Source of the DNA: Pseudomonas arsenicoxydans
GTDB taxonomy: Bacteria; Pseudomonadota; Gammaproteobacteria; Pseudomonadales; Pseudomonadaceae
Assembly: GCF_900103875.1 (NCBI RefSeq)
Contig: NZ_LT629705.1
Coordinates: 4,845,001 to 4,909,000 of the forward strand
Length of the DNA stretch: 64,000 nucleotides
Reading direction: 5' to 3'
Below the pieces are notes generated by a model. It did not search any database and was not told the DNA's origin. It saw only the letters and a program-made list of their open reading frames with translations. The stretch's first letter is position 1, and each line of letters starts with the position of its first letter. Below, piece after piece: positions 1 through 9,635 of this stretch. The translations under genes and the position numbers were made by a program.

Positions 1-1767
1 CTCGACGCGCAGGCGGTTCTGCCGGGGCTGATCCCGGTCGGCTATCAGCATGTCAGCATCGATGGACAGTCATTCACCCTGGCGGTAGCACCCGAGCGCT
101 GCTACAGCGTCGGCGATGCGGTCGACACTCCGATCCCGCGGACATGGGGCCTGAGTGTCCAGCTGTATTCGCTGCGTCGTCCCGGTGATGGCGGTTTCGG
201 TGATACCCAGGCGCTGGAAGACCTCGCCCGGGTTGCCGGTGAACGGGGCGCCGAAGCCCTGGCGATCAGTCCGTTGCATGCCATGTTCGGCAGCGACACC
301 CACCGTTACAGCCCGTATTCCCCGTCCAGCCGATTGTTCCTCAACAGCCTGTACGCCGCCCCGGGCGCCATTCTCGGCGAACGCGCCTGGCGTGCCGCGA
401 TTGATGCAACCGGGCTGGCCGGCGAACTGCAACAGCTGGAAGAACAGGCGCTGATTGACTGGCCCGTGGCCGCCGCCGCCAAGCACCGCTTGCTGCAAGC
501 CCTGTACGAAGGGTTTGTGCAAGGCGAACACCCGCTGCACGCCGACTTCAGCAGTTTTCGCCACGCAGCCGGTGAAGCGTTGGAAAATCACTGCCGCTTC
601 GAAGCCATTCAGGAAGCACGCCTGGCCAAGGGCGAAAGCCTCGACTGGCGCGAGTGGCCGGAACAATGGCGCAACCCGCGCAGCGCCGCCCTCGCCGAAT
701 TTGCCGAAGAGAACGCCGGACGCATCGGCTTCTTCGCCTTTTGCCAATGGCTGATTGCCCGCTGCCTGGAGCGCGCGCAATCCGCCGCCCGTGGCGCGGG
801 CATGAGCATCGGGCTGATCGCCGATTTGGCGGTGGGTGCCGACGGCGGTGGCAGCCAGGCCTGGAGTCGCCAGGACGAACTGCTCGCCTCGCTGACGGTC
901 GGCGCACCGCCAGACATTCTCAATCGCACGGGCCAGGGCTGGGGCATTTCGGCGTTTTCCCCTGAAGGCCTGGTGCGTAACGGCTTTCGCGCATTCATCG
1001 AAATGCTGCGCGCCAACTTTGCCCACGCCGGCGGATTGCGCATCGATCACGTCATGGGCCTGCAGCGGCTGTGGGTGATCCCCAACGGTTCACCGCCGGC
1101 CGACGGCGCCTACCTTTATTACCCGGTAGACGACCTGCTGCGGTTGCTTGCCCTGGAATCCCATCGCCATCAGGCGATTGTGCTGGGCGAAGACCTCGGG
1201 ACCGTGGCGGAAGGCCTGCGGGAAAAACTCATTGCCCGCTCGATCCTCGGCATGCGCGTGCTGTTGTTTGAACAGGACAACACGCACTTCAAGCCAATGC
1301 TTGAGTGGCCGGACAATGCCCTGGCGACCACCAGCACCCATGATCTGCCGACCCTCAATGGTTGGTGGCATGGCCGTGATATCGACTGGAACGCCCGACT
1401 GGGCCTGGTCGATGCCACGGGTGAAATCGAATGGCGCCAACACCGTGAGCGCGAGCGTGAAGGCCTGCGCCGTGTGTTGAGCGAGGACCCGCAGAACTTT
1501 CGCGAAGAGTCCCATGAAACCGATCAGGTGCTCGACGCGGCCATCCGCTTCCTCGGTCACACCCGGGCGCCACTGGTCTTGTTGCCGCTGGAAGATGCCC
1601 TGGGCATCGAACAACAGGCCAACCTGCCCGGCACCATCGACACGCATCCCAACTGGTCGCGGCGTCTGCCCGGTGCCAGCGAGGCGTTGCTTGATCACCC
1701 GGACGCCGCCCGGCGCCTGGAATTACTCGCCTGTGCGCGACTTCAGGCCGGCGAGCGTGACCAATGA
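1..1767 (+). CDS. malQ: 4-alpha-glucanotransferase (amylomaltase), 5' end cut off by the window
   Basis: The reading frame is open from base 1, so the true start lies to the left; 588 residues are visible. Amylomaltase (GH77) moves alpha-1,4-glucan segments between maltooligosaccharides and releases glucose in the cytoplasm. Seen directly are the GH77 landmarks LRIDHVMGLQRLW with the nucleophile Asp (about base 1040), GEDLGTV with the acid/base Glu (about 1190) and STHDLPT (about 1335). The stop overlaps the treY start by four bases (ATGA), so the two are translationally coupled. In P. aeruginosa the order is glgA-treZ-malQ-treY, so treZ is expected just upstream, outside the window. Confidence 0.95.
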   Translation, partial: LDAQAVLPGLIPVGYQHVSIDGQSFTLAVAPERCYSVGDAVDTPIPRTWGLSVQLYSLRRPGDGGFGDTQALEDLARVAGERGAEALAISPLHAMFGSDTHRYSPYSPSSRLFLNSLYAAPGAILGERAWRAAIDATGLAGELQQLEEQALIDWPVAAAAKHRLLQALYEGFVQGEHPLHADFSSFRHAAGEALENHCRFEAIQEARLAKGESLDWREWPEQWRNPRSAALAEFAEENAGRIGFFAFCQWLIARCLERAQSAARGAGMSIGLIADLAVGADGGGSQAWSRQDELLASLTVGAPPDILNRTGQGWGISAFSPEGLVRNGFRAFIEMLRANFAHAGGLRIDHVMGLQRLWVIPNGSPPADGAYLYYPVDDLLRLLALESHRHQAIVLGEDLGTVAEGLREKLIARSILGMRVLLFEQDNTHFKPMLEWPDNALATTSTHDLPTLNGWWHGRDIDWNARLGLVDATGEIEWRQHREREREGLRRVLSEDPQNFREESHETDQVLDAAIRFLGHTRAPLVLLPLEDALGIEQQANLPGTIDTHPNWSRRLPGASEALLDHPDAARRLELLACARLQAGERDQ

Positions 1768-4541
1768 ATCATTCGGACCTCCAGCCGCTGCGGGCGACCC
1801 TGCGGCTGCAATTTCATAAAGGCTTCACACTGGACCAGGCTGTCCCGCTGGTCCCGTACTTTGCCAGCCTGGGCATCAGTCACCTCTATGCCTCGCCGCT
1901 GCTCGCGGCCCGTGCCGGTTCCATGCATGGCTACGACGTGGTGGACCCCACCACCGTCAACCCCGAGCTGGGTGGCGAAGCGGCGTTGCACCGTCTGGTG
2001 GCTGCGTTGCGCGAGCACAAGATGGGGCTGATCCTCGACATCGTGTCCAACCACATGGCCGTCGGCGGCAGTGACAATCCGTGGTGGCTGGACTTGCTTG
2101 AATGGGGTCGCCTGAGCCCTTACGGCGAGTTCTTCGACATTCAATGGCACTCGCCCGACCCGTTGATGGAAGGCCAGTTGCTGCTGCCTTTCCTCGGCAG
2201 CGATTACGGCGTCGCCTTGCAGGACGGCACCCTGCCCTTGCGCTTCGATGCGCAGCGCGGTGCCTTTTATGTCGAGCACTACGAGCATCACTTCCCGATC
2301 TGTCCGTCCAGTTATGGCGAACTGCTCAGAAGCGACGACGAAGCGCTGAAGTTTCTCGCGGACCGCTTCAGTGCCTTGAGCTACCAGACGGACGCTTATG
2401 GCCTGGCAATACCGCTGAAAGCCGAGTTGCGCGAGCTCGCCAGCAACCCCGCGATCCTGCAGTGCATCCAGGACAATATCAGCCAATTCGATTCGCTGAC
2501 GCCCGAGGGTTTTCAGCGACTTCACAACCTGCTCGAACGCCAGAGCTATCGTCTGGCGAGCTGGCGTACGGCAGCCGATGACATCAACTGGCGGCGCTTT
2601 TTCGATATCAACGAACTGGGCGGCCTGCGGGTCGAACGGCCGGCGGTGTTCGAAGCGACGCATGCAAAAATTTTCGAGCTGGTGGCGCAAGGCCTGGTCG
2701 ACGGTCTGCGTATCGACCACATCGACGGCCTCGCCGACCCGCGCGGCTATTGCCGTAAACTGCGGCGTCGGGTCGATACCCTGTCGCCCGACCGGCACCT
2801 GCCGATCTTCGTCGAGAAGATCCTTGGTGAAGGCGAAACCCTGCACCGCGACTGGTCGGTGGACGGCACCACCGGTTATGAATTCATGAACCAGTTGTCG
2901 CTGCTGCAGCATGATCCGCAAGGTGCCGAGAACCTGGGCAACTTGTGGAATCTCTACAGCGAACGGCCCGCCGACTTCCGTCAGGAAGCGCAATTGGCAC
3001 GCCAGCAAATCCTCAACGGCTCACTTGCCGGGGATTTCGAAAGCGTTGCCCAAGCGTTGCTGCAAGTGGCCCGCGATGACCTGATGACCCGCGACCTGAC
3101 ACTCGGTGCGATCCGCCGGGCGTTGCAGGAACTGATCGTGCATTTCCCGGTGTACCGCACCTACATCAGTGCGCGGGGTCGCTCTGGCGAAGACGATGTG
3201 TTTTTCCAGCAAGCCATGGACGGGGCCCGGCAGGCCCTCAGCGAAGCCGATTGGCCCGTGCTTGACTGCCTGGCCGGATGGCTCGGTGGTGAACCGTGGC
3301 GCCACCGGCCGGTTGGTCGCCAGCGCAAGATCCTCAAGCATGCCTGCGTGCGTTTCCAGCAATTGACCTCCCCGGCCGCGGCCAAGGCCGTGGAAGACAC
3401 CGCGTTCTATCGCTCGGCGGTTCTGCTGTCGCGCAACGACGTGGGCTTCAGCACGGAGCAGTTCAGCGCCCCCGTGGCGGATTTTCATGCGGTCTGCGCC
3501 AACCGTCTCGCCGAATTTCCAGACAACCTGCTGGCCACCGCGACCCACGACCACAAACGCGGCGAAGACACCCGAGCGCGGCTCGCGGTGCTGAGCGAAC
3601 GCAGCGCCTGGTACGCCGAGCAGGTTGCGCACTGGAGAACCCTCGCCAGCCCCTTGCGTGACGACGAGCAGATGCCGTCGGCCGGCGATGAGCTGATCCT
3701 CTACCAGGCAATCCTCGGCAGTTGGCCGCTGGATTTGCGCGACGACGATCAATCGGCGCTGGAGGACTACAATCAGCGTGTGTGGCAGTGGCAACAAAAA
3801 GCCCTGCGCGAAGCCAAGTTGCAAAGCAGCTGGAGTGCGCCGAACGAGGCTTACGAACAAGCCGCTCAGCAATTCCTGCAGCGCCTGCTGTTGAGCCCCG
3901 AAGGTCAACTGCTGCGCGCAGCACTGGGTAACGCGGCGAAAACAATCGCCGTCCCTGGCGCCCTCAATGGTTTGGCGCAAACCTTGCTGCGAATGACCGT
4001 GCCAGGGGTGCCGGACCTGTATCAGGGCAACGAGTACTGGGACTTCTCACTGGTCGATCCGGACAACCGCCGGCCCGTGGATTACGCCAGCCGCCAACAG
4101 GCCATGCAGGCGTCCGTGAATCTGCCCGATCTACTGACCCGCTGGCGTGACGGGCGCATCAAGCAATCCTTGATCGCCCAGACGTTGAACCTGCGGGCGG
4201 AGCATGCCGAGCTGTTCCAGCGAGGGACGTATCAAGCCCTTGAGGTGGTCGGCAGCCAGGCTCACCGTGTGTTGGCCTTTGCTCGAGAACATGAGGGAAA
4301 ACGCGCCATCGTGATCGTTCCGATACGTTGCGCCGCGTTGCTGGAAAACAGTGCAGAACCTCAGGTAGAGGCGCTGCGCTGGGGCGATACGCGGGTCAAA
4401 TTACCGTTCGCCGCCTCTGAAGAAAATCTGAAGGGACTTTTTTCCAGCACCGCAGTCACACACCACAAGGAGCTGAACATCAGCGCCGCGCTGGGGGATT
4501 TCCCGGTCAATCTCTTTATTCAAACGTTTACCAAAGCTTGA
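1764..4541 (+). CDS. treY: Maltooligosyl trehalose synthase
   Basis: This 925-residue GH13 enzyme isomerises the reducing-end alpha-1,4 bond of a maltooligosaccharide to alpha,alpha-1,1, making maltooligosyltrehalose, which TreZ then cleaves to trehalose. An N-terminal (beta/alpha)8 region carries DIVSNHMAVGG near residue 92, the nucleophile motif DGLRIDHIDGL near 313 and the catalytic Glu in VEKILGEGE near 350. The TreY-type motif ATHDHKRGEDTRAR lies near 595 and PGVPDLYQGNEYWD near 750. Length is normal for the family. The start is set by the ATGA overlap with malQ. The enzyme connects the glucan made by GlgE/GlgB at the other end of the locus to trehalose. Confidence 0.96.
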   Translation: MNHSDLQPLRATLRLQFHKGFTLDQAVPLVPYFASLGISHLYASPLLAARAGSMHGYDVVDPTTVNPELGGEAALHRLVAALREHKMGLILDIVSNHMAVGGSDNPWWLDLLEWGRLSPYGEFFDIQWHSPDPLMEGQLLLPFLGSDYGVALQDGTLPLRFDAQRGAFYVEHYEHHFPICPSSYGELLRSDDEALKFLADRFSALSYQTDAYGLAIPLKAELRELASNPAILQCIQDNISQFDSLTPEGFQRLHNLLERQSYRLASWRTAADDINWRRFFDINELGGLRVERPAVFEATHAKIFELVAQGLVDGLRIDHIDGLADPRGYCRKLRRRVDTLSPDRHLPIFVEKILGEGETLHRDWSVDGTTGYEFMNQLSLLQHDPQGAENLGNLWNLYSERPADFRQEAQLARQQILNGSLAGDFESVAQALLQVARDDLMTRDLTLGAIRRALQELIVHFPVYRTYISARGRSGEDDVFFQQAMDGARQALSEADWPVLDCLAGWLGGEPWRHRPVGRQRKILKHACVRFQQLTSPAAAKAVEDTAFYRSAVLLSRNDVGFSTEQFSAPVADFHAVCANRLAEFPDNLLATATHDHKRGEDTRARLAVLSERSAWYAEQVAHWRTLASPLRDDEQMPSAGDELILYQAILGSWPLDLRDDDQSALEDYNQRVWQWQQKALREAKLQSSWSAPNEAYEQAAQQFLQRLLLSPEGQLLRAALGNAAKTIAVPGALNGLAQTLLRMTVPGVPDLYQGNEYWDFSLVDPDNRRPVDYASRQQAMQASVNLPDLLTRWRDGRIKQSLIAQTLNLRAEHAELFQRGTYQALEVVGSQAHRVLAFAREHEGKRAIVIVPIRCAALLENSAEPQVEALRWGDTRVKLPFAASEENLKGLFSSTAVTHHKELNISAALGDFPVNLFIQTFTKA

Positions 4542-4562
4542 GTTCAGTTCAGGAGTATTGCG

Positions 4563-4889
4563 ATGAGTACCGACGATAAACGCGTTCGCGAATTTGCCTA
4601 TCAAATCTGGGAATCGGAAGGGAAACCTGAGGGCCAGGACGCCCGGCATTGGGAAATGGCTCGCAAACTGGCTGAAGCAGAAGCCCTGGCGCCGAGCAAG
4701 TCGCCGAAGGCCGCTGGCAGCAAAACTGCGGGCACCAAATCCCCTGCGGCTAAAAGCGCCAATGGCAAGGCTGCGCCGCCAAAGGCCAGCGCCAAAGCCA
4801 AGCCTGCCGCGGCCTCAAAAGTGATTCCGCCGGGCGAAAAAGCCGCTGACAAAAAGCCTAAGGCGCCGCGTAAACCGCCTGCGGTCTGA
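4563..4889 (+). CDS. DUF2934 domain-containing small basic protein
   Basis: The 108-residue protein has a short DUF2934 domain at residues 5-38 (VREFAYQIWESEGKPEG followed by a HW pair). After it comes a low-complexity Lys/Ala/Pro tail to the C-terminus, rich in KAA and KP steps. A tail of that kind often binds nucleic acid or polyanions, but no function is established. The start has the ribosome site CAGGAG about 8 bases upstream. A protein of this type sits between treY and glgX in P. aeruginosa as well (PA2161), so the position is conserved and a role tied to glycogen/trehalose stress physiology is possible; that is inference. Confidence 0.85.
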   Translation: MSTDDKRVREFAYQIWESEGKPEGQDARHWEMARKLAEAEALAPSKSPKAAGSKTAGTKSPAAKSANGKAAPPKASAKAKPAAASKVIPPGEKAADKKPKAPRKPPAV

Positions 4890-4981
4890 CGCTTCCCGAC
4901 ATTGAATTGATTGACCTCGTGGCGAGCCCCCTCGCCACATTGGGCGCGTTCGCCCATAAAAAACCGGAACACCCCGTTCCC

Positions 4982-5080
4982 TGTAGGAGCTGTCGAGTGA
5001 AACGAGGCTGCGATCTTTTGATCTTGATCTTTAAGCAACATCCAAAGATCGCAGCCTCGTTTCACTCGACAGCTCCTACA
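4982..5080. repeat. Long palindromic repeat, copy 1 of 5
   Basis: Two near-perfect arms of about 37 bases (starting TGTAGGAGCTGTCGAGTGAA and ending in its reverse complement) flank a loop of about 25 bases. The same element occurs at 19480, 22043, 29449 and, with arms swapped, at 44811. It lies between the DUF2934 gene and glgX and would form a very stable hairpin in RNA. Spurious small reading frames starting MKRGCDLL come from it. Confidence 0.95.
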
Positions 5081-5133
5081 GAGGGCCGGTGGACACCACA
5101 CTATTTGCGTCACCCCTATTTGCAGGAGCATGT

Positions 5134-7293
5134 ATGACCAGTCCAAAAAAAGCCGCGCCAGAACCTCACGTCGAGGCCTCGCGAATTCGTGAAGGCCTGC
5201 CCTTCCCGCTGGGCGCAACCTGGGATGGTCTGGGGGTCAACTTTGCCTTGTTTTCCGCCAACGCGACCAAGGTCGAGCTGTGCATCTTCGACGATGCCGG
5301 CGAGGTGGAAATCGAGCGTATCGAACTGCCTGAATACACCGACGAGATTTACCACGGTTACTTGCCCGACGCCCATCCTGGCTTGATCTATGGCTACCGC
5401 GTTTATGGTGCCTATGACCCGGCCAACGGTCATCGCTTCAACCACAACAAACTGCTGATCGACCCGTACGCCAAGCAGCTGGTTGGCGAATTGAAATGGT
5501 CCGAAGCCTTGTTCGGCTACACCATCGGCCACCCCGACGCCGACCTCAGCTTCGATGAACGCGACAGCGCGCCGTTCGTGCCCAAGTGCAAGGTGATCGA
5601 TCCGGCTCACACCTGGGGCAACGACCAGCGCGTCAGCGTGCCGTGGGACAAGACGATCATCTATGAGACCCACGTGCGCGGTATCAGCATGCGTCACCCT
5701 TCCGTCCCCGAGAACTTGCGTGGCACCTTCGGCGGGCTGATGGTCGATGACGTGCTGGAACACATTCGCAAGCTCGGCGTGTCGTCGGTGGAATTGCTGC
5801 CCATTCACGCCTTCGTCAACGACCAGCATCTGCTGCACAAAGGCATGACCAATTACTGGGGCTACAACAGCATCGCGTTCTTCGCCCCGGACCCACGCTA
5901 CCTGGCCAGCGGCAAGATCGCCGAGTTCAAGGAGATGGTCGCGCACCTGCACGAAGCCAATCTGGAAGTGATCCTCGATGTGGTCTACAACCACACCGCC
6001 GAGGGCAACGAGCAAGGCCCGACCCTGTCCATGCGCGGCATCGACAACGCCTCATACTATCGCTTGATGCCGGACGACAAACGCTACTACATCAACGATT
6101 CCGGCACCGGCAACACCCTGGACCTGAGTCACCCGTGCGTGCTGCAAATGGTCACCGACTCCCTGCGCTACTGGGCCACGGAAATGCACGTGGACGGTTT
6201 CCGCTTTGACCTGGCGACCATCCTCGGCCGTTACCACGAAGGCTTCGACGAACGTCACAGCTTCCTCGTCGCCTGCCGTCAGGACCCGGTGTTGCGCCAG
6301 GTGAAAATGATCGCCGAGCCTTGGGATTGTGGTCCCGGCGGTTATCAGGTCGGTGGCTTTCCACCGGGCTGGGTCGAGTGGAACGACAAGTTCCGCGACA
6401 CCGTGCGTGCCTTCTGGAAAGGCGATGAAGGTCAACTGGCCGACTTCGCCAGCCGCATGACCGCCTCCGGCGAGATGTTCAACCAGCGTGGCCGTCGCCC
6501 GTATGCATCGATGAACTTCATCACGGCGCACGACGGTTTCACCCTCAATGACCTCGTGTCGTACAACGACAAGCACAACGAAGCCAACGACGAAAACAAT
6601 CAGGACGGCAGCAACAACAACCTGTCCTGGAACCACGGCGTCGAAGGCCCGACCGACGATCCCGAGATCAACGAACTGCGCCAGCGGCAGATGCGCAATT
6701 TCTTCGCCACGTTGCTGCTGTCCCAAGGCACGCCGATGCTGGTGGCCGGTGACGAATTTGCCCGGACCCAGGGAGGCAACAACAACGCGTATTGCCAGGA
6801 CAGTGAAATCGGCTGGGTCAATTGGGACCTCAGCGAAGACGGCAAGGCCCTGCTCAAGTTCGTCAAACGCCTGATCAAGCTGCGCCTGGCTTATCCGATC
6901 CTGCGTCGCGGACGCTTCCTGGTGGGCAATTACAACGAGGACATCGGCGTCAAGGACGTCACCTGGCTTGCGCCGGATGGCAGTGAAATGTCCTCCGAAC
7001 AATGGGAAGAAGCCCACGGCAAATGCCTCGGCATGCTGCTCGACGGTCGCGCCCAGGAAACCGGCATCCGCCGCAAGGGCGGTGACGCGACCCTGTTGCT
7101 GGTGGTCAACGCACACCACGACATCGTCAACTTCACCTTGCCCGAAGTGCCTGATGGCGGTCACTGGACCTGCATGATCGACACCAATCAACCGTCGATT
7201 CGCGGCCAGGAACGCTTCGATTTCGGTGTCGAATATTCCGTCACCGGACGTTCGCTGCTGCTGTTCGAATTGCAGCATGAGGAAGAAGAGTGA
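5134..7293 (+). CDS. glgX: Glycogen debranching enzyme GlgX
   Basis: GlgX (719 residues) hydrolyses alpha-1,6 branches of glycogen trimmed by phosphorylase, giving linear maltooligosaccharides for MalQ and TreY. It has an N-terminal CBM48-like domain (PFPLGATWDGLGVNFALFSANA near residue 20 to 40) and a GH13_11 barrel. The barrel shows DVVYNHTAEGNE near 290, the nucleophile motif DGFRFDLATILGR near 353, AEPWDCGPGGYQVG near 393 and NFITAHDGFTL near 465. I chose ATG 5134 because GCAGGAG precedes it by 5 bases; an in-frame ATG at 5089 would begin inside sequence just after the palindromic repeat and has no ribosome site. It is separated from DUF2934 by the palindrome, so it may have its own promoter. 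Confidence 0.95.
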   Translation: MTSPKKAAPEPHVEASRIREGLPFPLGATWDGLGVNFALFSANATKVELCIFDDAGEVEIERIELPEYTDEIYHGYLPDAHPGLIYGYRVYGAYDPANGHRFNHNKLLIDPYAKQLVGELKWSEALFGYTIGHPDADLSFDERDSAPFVPKCKVIDPAHTWGNDQRVSVPWDKTIIYETHVRGISMRHPSVPENLRGTFGGLMVDDVLEHIRKLGVSSVELLPIHAFVNDQHLLHKGMTNYWGYNSIAFFAPDPRYLASGKIAEFKEMVAHLHEANLEVILDVVYNHTAEGNEQGPTLSMRGIDNASYYRLMPDDKRYYINDSGTGNTLDLSHPCVLQMVTDSLRYWATEMHVDGFRFDLATILGRYHEGFDERHSFLVACRQDPVLRQVKMIAEPWDCGPGGYQVGGFPPGWVEWNDKFRDTVRAFWKGDEGQLADFASRMTASGEMFNQRGRRPYASMNFITAHDGFTLNDLVSYNDKHNEANDENNQDGSNNNLSWNHGVEGPTDDPEINELRQRQMRNFFATLLLSQGTPMLVAGDEFARTQGGNNNAYCQDSEIGWVNWDLSEDGKALLKFVKRLIKLRLAYPILRRGRFLVGNYNEDIGVKDVTWLAPDGSEMSSEQWEEAHGKCLGMLLDGRAQETGIRRKGGDATLLLVVNAHHDIVNFTLPEVPDGGHWTCMIDTNQPSIRGQERFDFGVEYSVTGRSLLLFELQHEEEE

Positions 7294-7294
7294 A

Positions 7295-8284
7295 ATGGAC
7301 CTACAGGCGTTTCTCAGTCGCCAGCCACCGGACTACGCCGATACTCGGGCGTTAGGCCGGTGCCTGTGGGCGCTGGTCGAGGCCAGTCTCGATCAGCTGC
7401 CGCTGCCGGGTAGCGGCCGGACGCTGGAGCGGTTGCAGCGTTTGGCCGAGGTCGGCGCCCACGATTTGGGGTTGTGCAAATTGTACGAAGGCCATACCGA
7501 TGCGCTGGCGATCATCCAGCAACTCGGTGGCTCGCCAACGCCGGGCAGTACGTGGGGCATGTGGGCCGCGGAACCGCCGCAAGCCAAGGTTCGGGTCAGC
7601 CCTCAGGGCCAGATGGTGGCGCTGAACGGGCGCAAGGCCTGGTGTTCGGGTTCGGCGGTGTTGAGTCATGCCTTGCTCACCGCCTGGGACGAACAAGACC
7701 GTCAGCAATTGGTCGCGGTGGCACTGGATCAACCCGGTGTGACCGTTACCGACGAGGGCTGGCAAGCGGTCGGCATGGGCGCCACCGGCAGCGTAGAGGT
7801 AACGTTCGACGGTGCTGAAGCGCAGGCCATCGGCAACCCTGGCGACTACCTGCAACGGCCCGGTTTCTGGCAAGGCGGCATCGGCATTGCCGCCTGCTGG
7901 TACGGTGCAGCACAAAGCCTCGCCGAACGCCTGCGAACTCATTGTGCTCAACGTGAAGAACCCCATGCCCTCGCCCACCTGGGTGCAGTCGACAGCGCGC
8001 TGCACGCTGCAGCCGAGGTGTTGCGGGTCAGCGCGCTGGCCATCGACGCCGCGCCACTGGACGACGCGGAAATGCTCGCCCGGCGCGTTCGCGCAGTGGT
8101 GGAACACGCGGTCGAACAAGTCATCCAGCACGTCGGTCACGCCTTGGGTGCCGGACCTTATTGCAAGGACCGACAGTTCGCGCGATTGATCGCCGATTTA
8201 CCGGTGTTCCTGCGTCAAAGCCACGCTGAGCGAGATCTCGCGGCGCTTGGCAAACAGGTCCTCAACGGAACATGGACGTTATGA
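7295..8284 (+). CDS. Acyl-CoA-dehydrogenase-fold flavoprotein, first gene of a coupled sugar-modification-like operon
   Basis: The 329-residue protein resembles the acyl-CoA dehydrogenase superfamily: a helical N-terminal part, a middle beta domain with the signature LNGRKAWCSGSAVLSHALL near residue 110 to 130, and a C-terminal helical bundle. No clear catalytic Glu of a classical acyl-CoA dehydrogenase is visible, and the protein is shorter than the usual 380 or so. The same fold includes flavin oxygenases that oxidise amino sugars, so a non-beta-oxidation role is possible (inference). It begins one base after the glgX stop, inside an AGAAGAG ribosome-site context. Its TGA overlaps the next ATG. 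The neighbours (deacetylase, methyltransferase, glycosyltransferase) argue for a biosynthetic rather than catabolic job. Confidence 0.8.
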   Translation: MDLQAFLSRQPPDYADTRALGRCLWALVEASLDQLPLPGSGRTLERLQRLAEVGAHDLGLCKLYEGHTDALAIIQQLGGSPTPGSTWGMWAAEPPQAKVRVSPQGQMVALNGRKAWCSGSAVLSHALLTAWDEQDRQQLVAVALDQPGVTVTDEGWQAVGMGATGSVEVTFDGAEAQAIGNPGDYLQRPGFWQGGIGIAACWYGAAQSLAERLRTHCAQREEPHALAHLGAVDSALHAAAEVLRVSALAIDAAPLDDAEMLARRVRAVVEHAVEQVIQHVGHALGAGPYCKDRQFARLIADLPVFLRQSHAERDLAALGKQVLNGTWTL

Positions 8285-9039
8285 AAGCAAACCCCATTGT
8301 CGGCCAGGGCACGCCCCTGCATTTATGGCAAACCTCCCATCACTTGGCGCAACTGCCGGTGATCGACATTCTTGACCTGGTGCCCGAAGGCGCCCGTGCC
8401 GTCATCATCGCTCCGCACCCGGATGACGAAGTGCTCGGCTGCGGTGGATTGCTGCAATTGCTCGCCGCTGCCGGTCGCCCCTTGCAACTGATCTCGGTCA
8501 CCGATGGCAGCGCCAGTCACCCAGGCTCAAAGCGCTGGCCGGTGGAACGACTGAGCGCGGTTCGCCCGCAAGAGTCAGTCGAAGCCTTGCGCCGCCTCGG
8601 CCTGCCACTGCACAGCCTGAAATGGTTGCGCGGCGGCTTCACTGACAGCCATGTGGCCGACCGCGAAGACGAGTTGAGCACGTTCATCGAACGGCATCTA
8701 CGGCCCAACGATGTGGTCTTTACCACGTGGCGCGAAGACGGTCATTGCGATCACGAGGCGGTAGGCCGAGCCAGCGCCGAAGCGGCAACCCGCGTCGGCG
8801 CGACCCTGCATGAGCTGCCCGTGTGGACCTGGCATTGGGCCGCGCCCGAAGACAGCTTCGTGCCATGGCAGCGCGCACGCAAAATCCTCCTCGACCCGGC
8901 GCTGGTCGCGCGCAAACGCCACGCCATCCACGCCTTTGCCAGCCAACTGGAAGGCGACCCGCACATCGGCTTGCCGCCGGTGCTGGCGCCTTTTGTGCTG
9001 GAGCGACTACTGCAACCGTTCGAAGTGGTGTTTCTATGA
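8281..9039 (+). CDS. PIG-L family deacetylase (active-site motif intact)
   Basis: This 252-residue protein belongs to the PIG-L/LmbE zinc-dependent N-deacetylases, which act on N-acetylglucosaminyl conjugates (MshB, BshB and PIG-L are known members). The zinc/base motif APHPDDEVLGCGG is complete near residues 44-56, and the distal His is in DGHCDHEAVG near 155. I took ATG 8281, which overlaps the preceding stop as ATGA; an ATG at 8272 adds three residues. The stop overlaps the methyltransferase start as ATGA. A closely similar paralogue with a changed motif lies at 10416. The substrate is unknown. Confidence 0.88.
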   Translation: MKANPIVGQGTPLHLWQTSHHLAQLPVIDILDLVPEGARAVIIAPHPDDEVLGCGGLLQLLAAAGRPLQLISVTDGSASHPGSKRWPVERLSAVRPQESVEALRRLGLPLHSLKWLRGGFTDSHVADREDELSTFIERHLRPNDVVFTTWREDGHCDHEAVGRASAEAATRVGATLHELPVWTWHWAAPEDSFVPWQRARKILLDPALVARKRHAIHAFASQLEGDPHIGLPPVLAPFVLERLLQPFEVVFL

Positions 9040-9635
9040 GCGTCGAGGATCGCTATTTCGACGGTTTGTTTGCCGGCAACGATGATCCATGGTCGTTCCG
9101 TCAACGCTGGTATGAACAGCGCAAACGCGCAGTCACCCTCGCCGCCCTGCCTCGCCCCCGCTACCGCGCGATCTTCGAGCCCGGCTGCGCCAACGCTGAG
9201 CTGAGCTTTGAACTGGCCAGTCGCTGCGATCGCTTGCTGTGCTGCGATACAGCGGCGGCTGCCGTAGCGCTCGCCCGTACGCGGCTCGGGCCGTTCGATC
9301 ACGCCGAGGTTCGCCAAAGCCGATTGCCCGAGGATTGGCCAGACGAGAAATTCGACCTGATCGTGATCAGCGAAATCGGCTATTACCTCGACGCCGAGGA
9401 CCTGAAGCAGCTGATCGTACAGGCCGAGCAGTCATTGACCGCCGACGGCCAGCTCCTGGCCTGCCACTGGCGTCCGCCCATCGACGGCTGCCCGCTCAAT
9501 GCGCGGCAAGTCCATGACATGCTCCACGAACATCTGCATTTACCGCGTCTGGTCCTGCATCAGGAAGCGGATTTCCTGCTTGAACTCTGGAGTCGCGAAC
9601 CCCGTTCTGTGGCGGCGCTGGAGGGTTTGCGATGA
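9036..9635 (+). CDS. Class I SAM-dependent methyltransferase, NodS-like
   Basis: The 199-residue protein begins SVEDRYFDGLFAGNDDPWSFRQRWYE, the start typical of NodS-type methyltransferases. NodS N-methylates the deacetylated end of chitooligosaccharides in rhizobial Nod factor synthesis. The SAM-binding glycine-rich loop is present as IFEPGCANAELSFEL near residue 46, with an acidic strand end LLCCDTAAAA near 67 and the post-I motif FDLIVISEIGYYL near 107. The start is fixed by ATGA overlap with the deacetylase, and its own TGA overlaps the GT2 start. Sitting directly after a deacetylase, it could methylate a newly freed amine; that is inference from context. Confidence 0.88.
   Translation: MSVEDRYFDGLFAGNDDPWSFRQRWYEQRKRAVTLAALPRPRYRAIFEPGCANAELSFELASRCDRLLCCDTAAAAVALARTRLGPFDHAEVRQSRLPEDWPDEKFDLIVISEIGYYLDAEDLKQLIVQAEQSLTADGQLLACHWRPPIDGCPLNARQVHDMLHEHLHLPRLVLHQEADFLLELWSREPRSVAALEGLR

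Noticed and set aside
70..1050. Minus-strand frame of 326 codons over malQ
   Set aside because: It is the antisense of a well-matched GH77 gene. Its translation has no recognisable domain, as expected from GC-rich antisense frames.
4907..5137. Small frames reading MKRGCDLL or CRSCRVKRGCD at 4907, 19354, 19495, 21810 and 44770
   Set aside because: They are translations of the arms of the long palindromic repeat, not genes.
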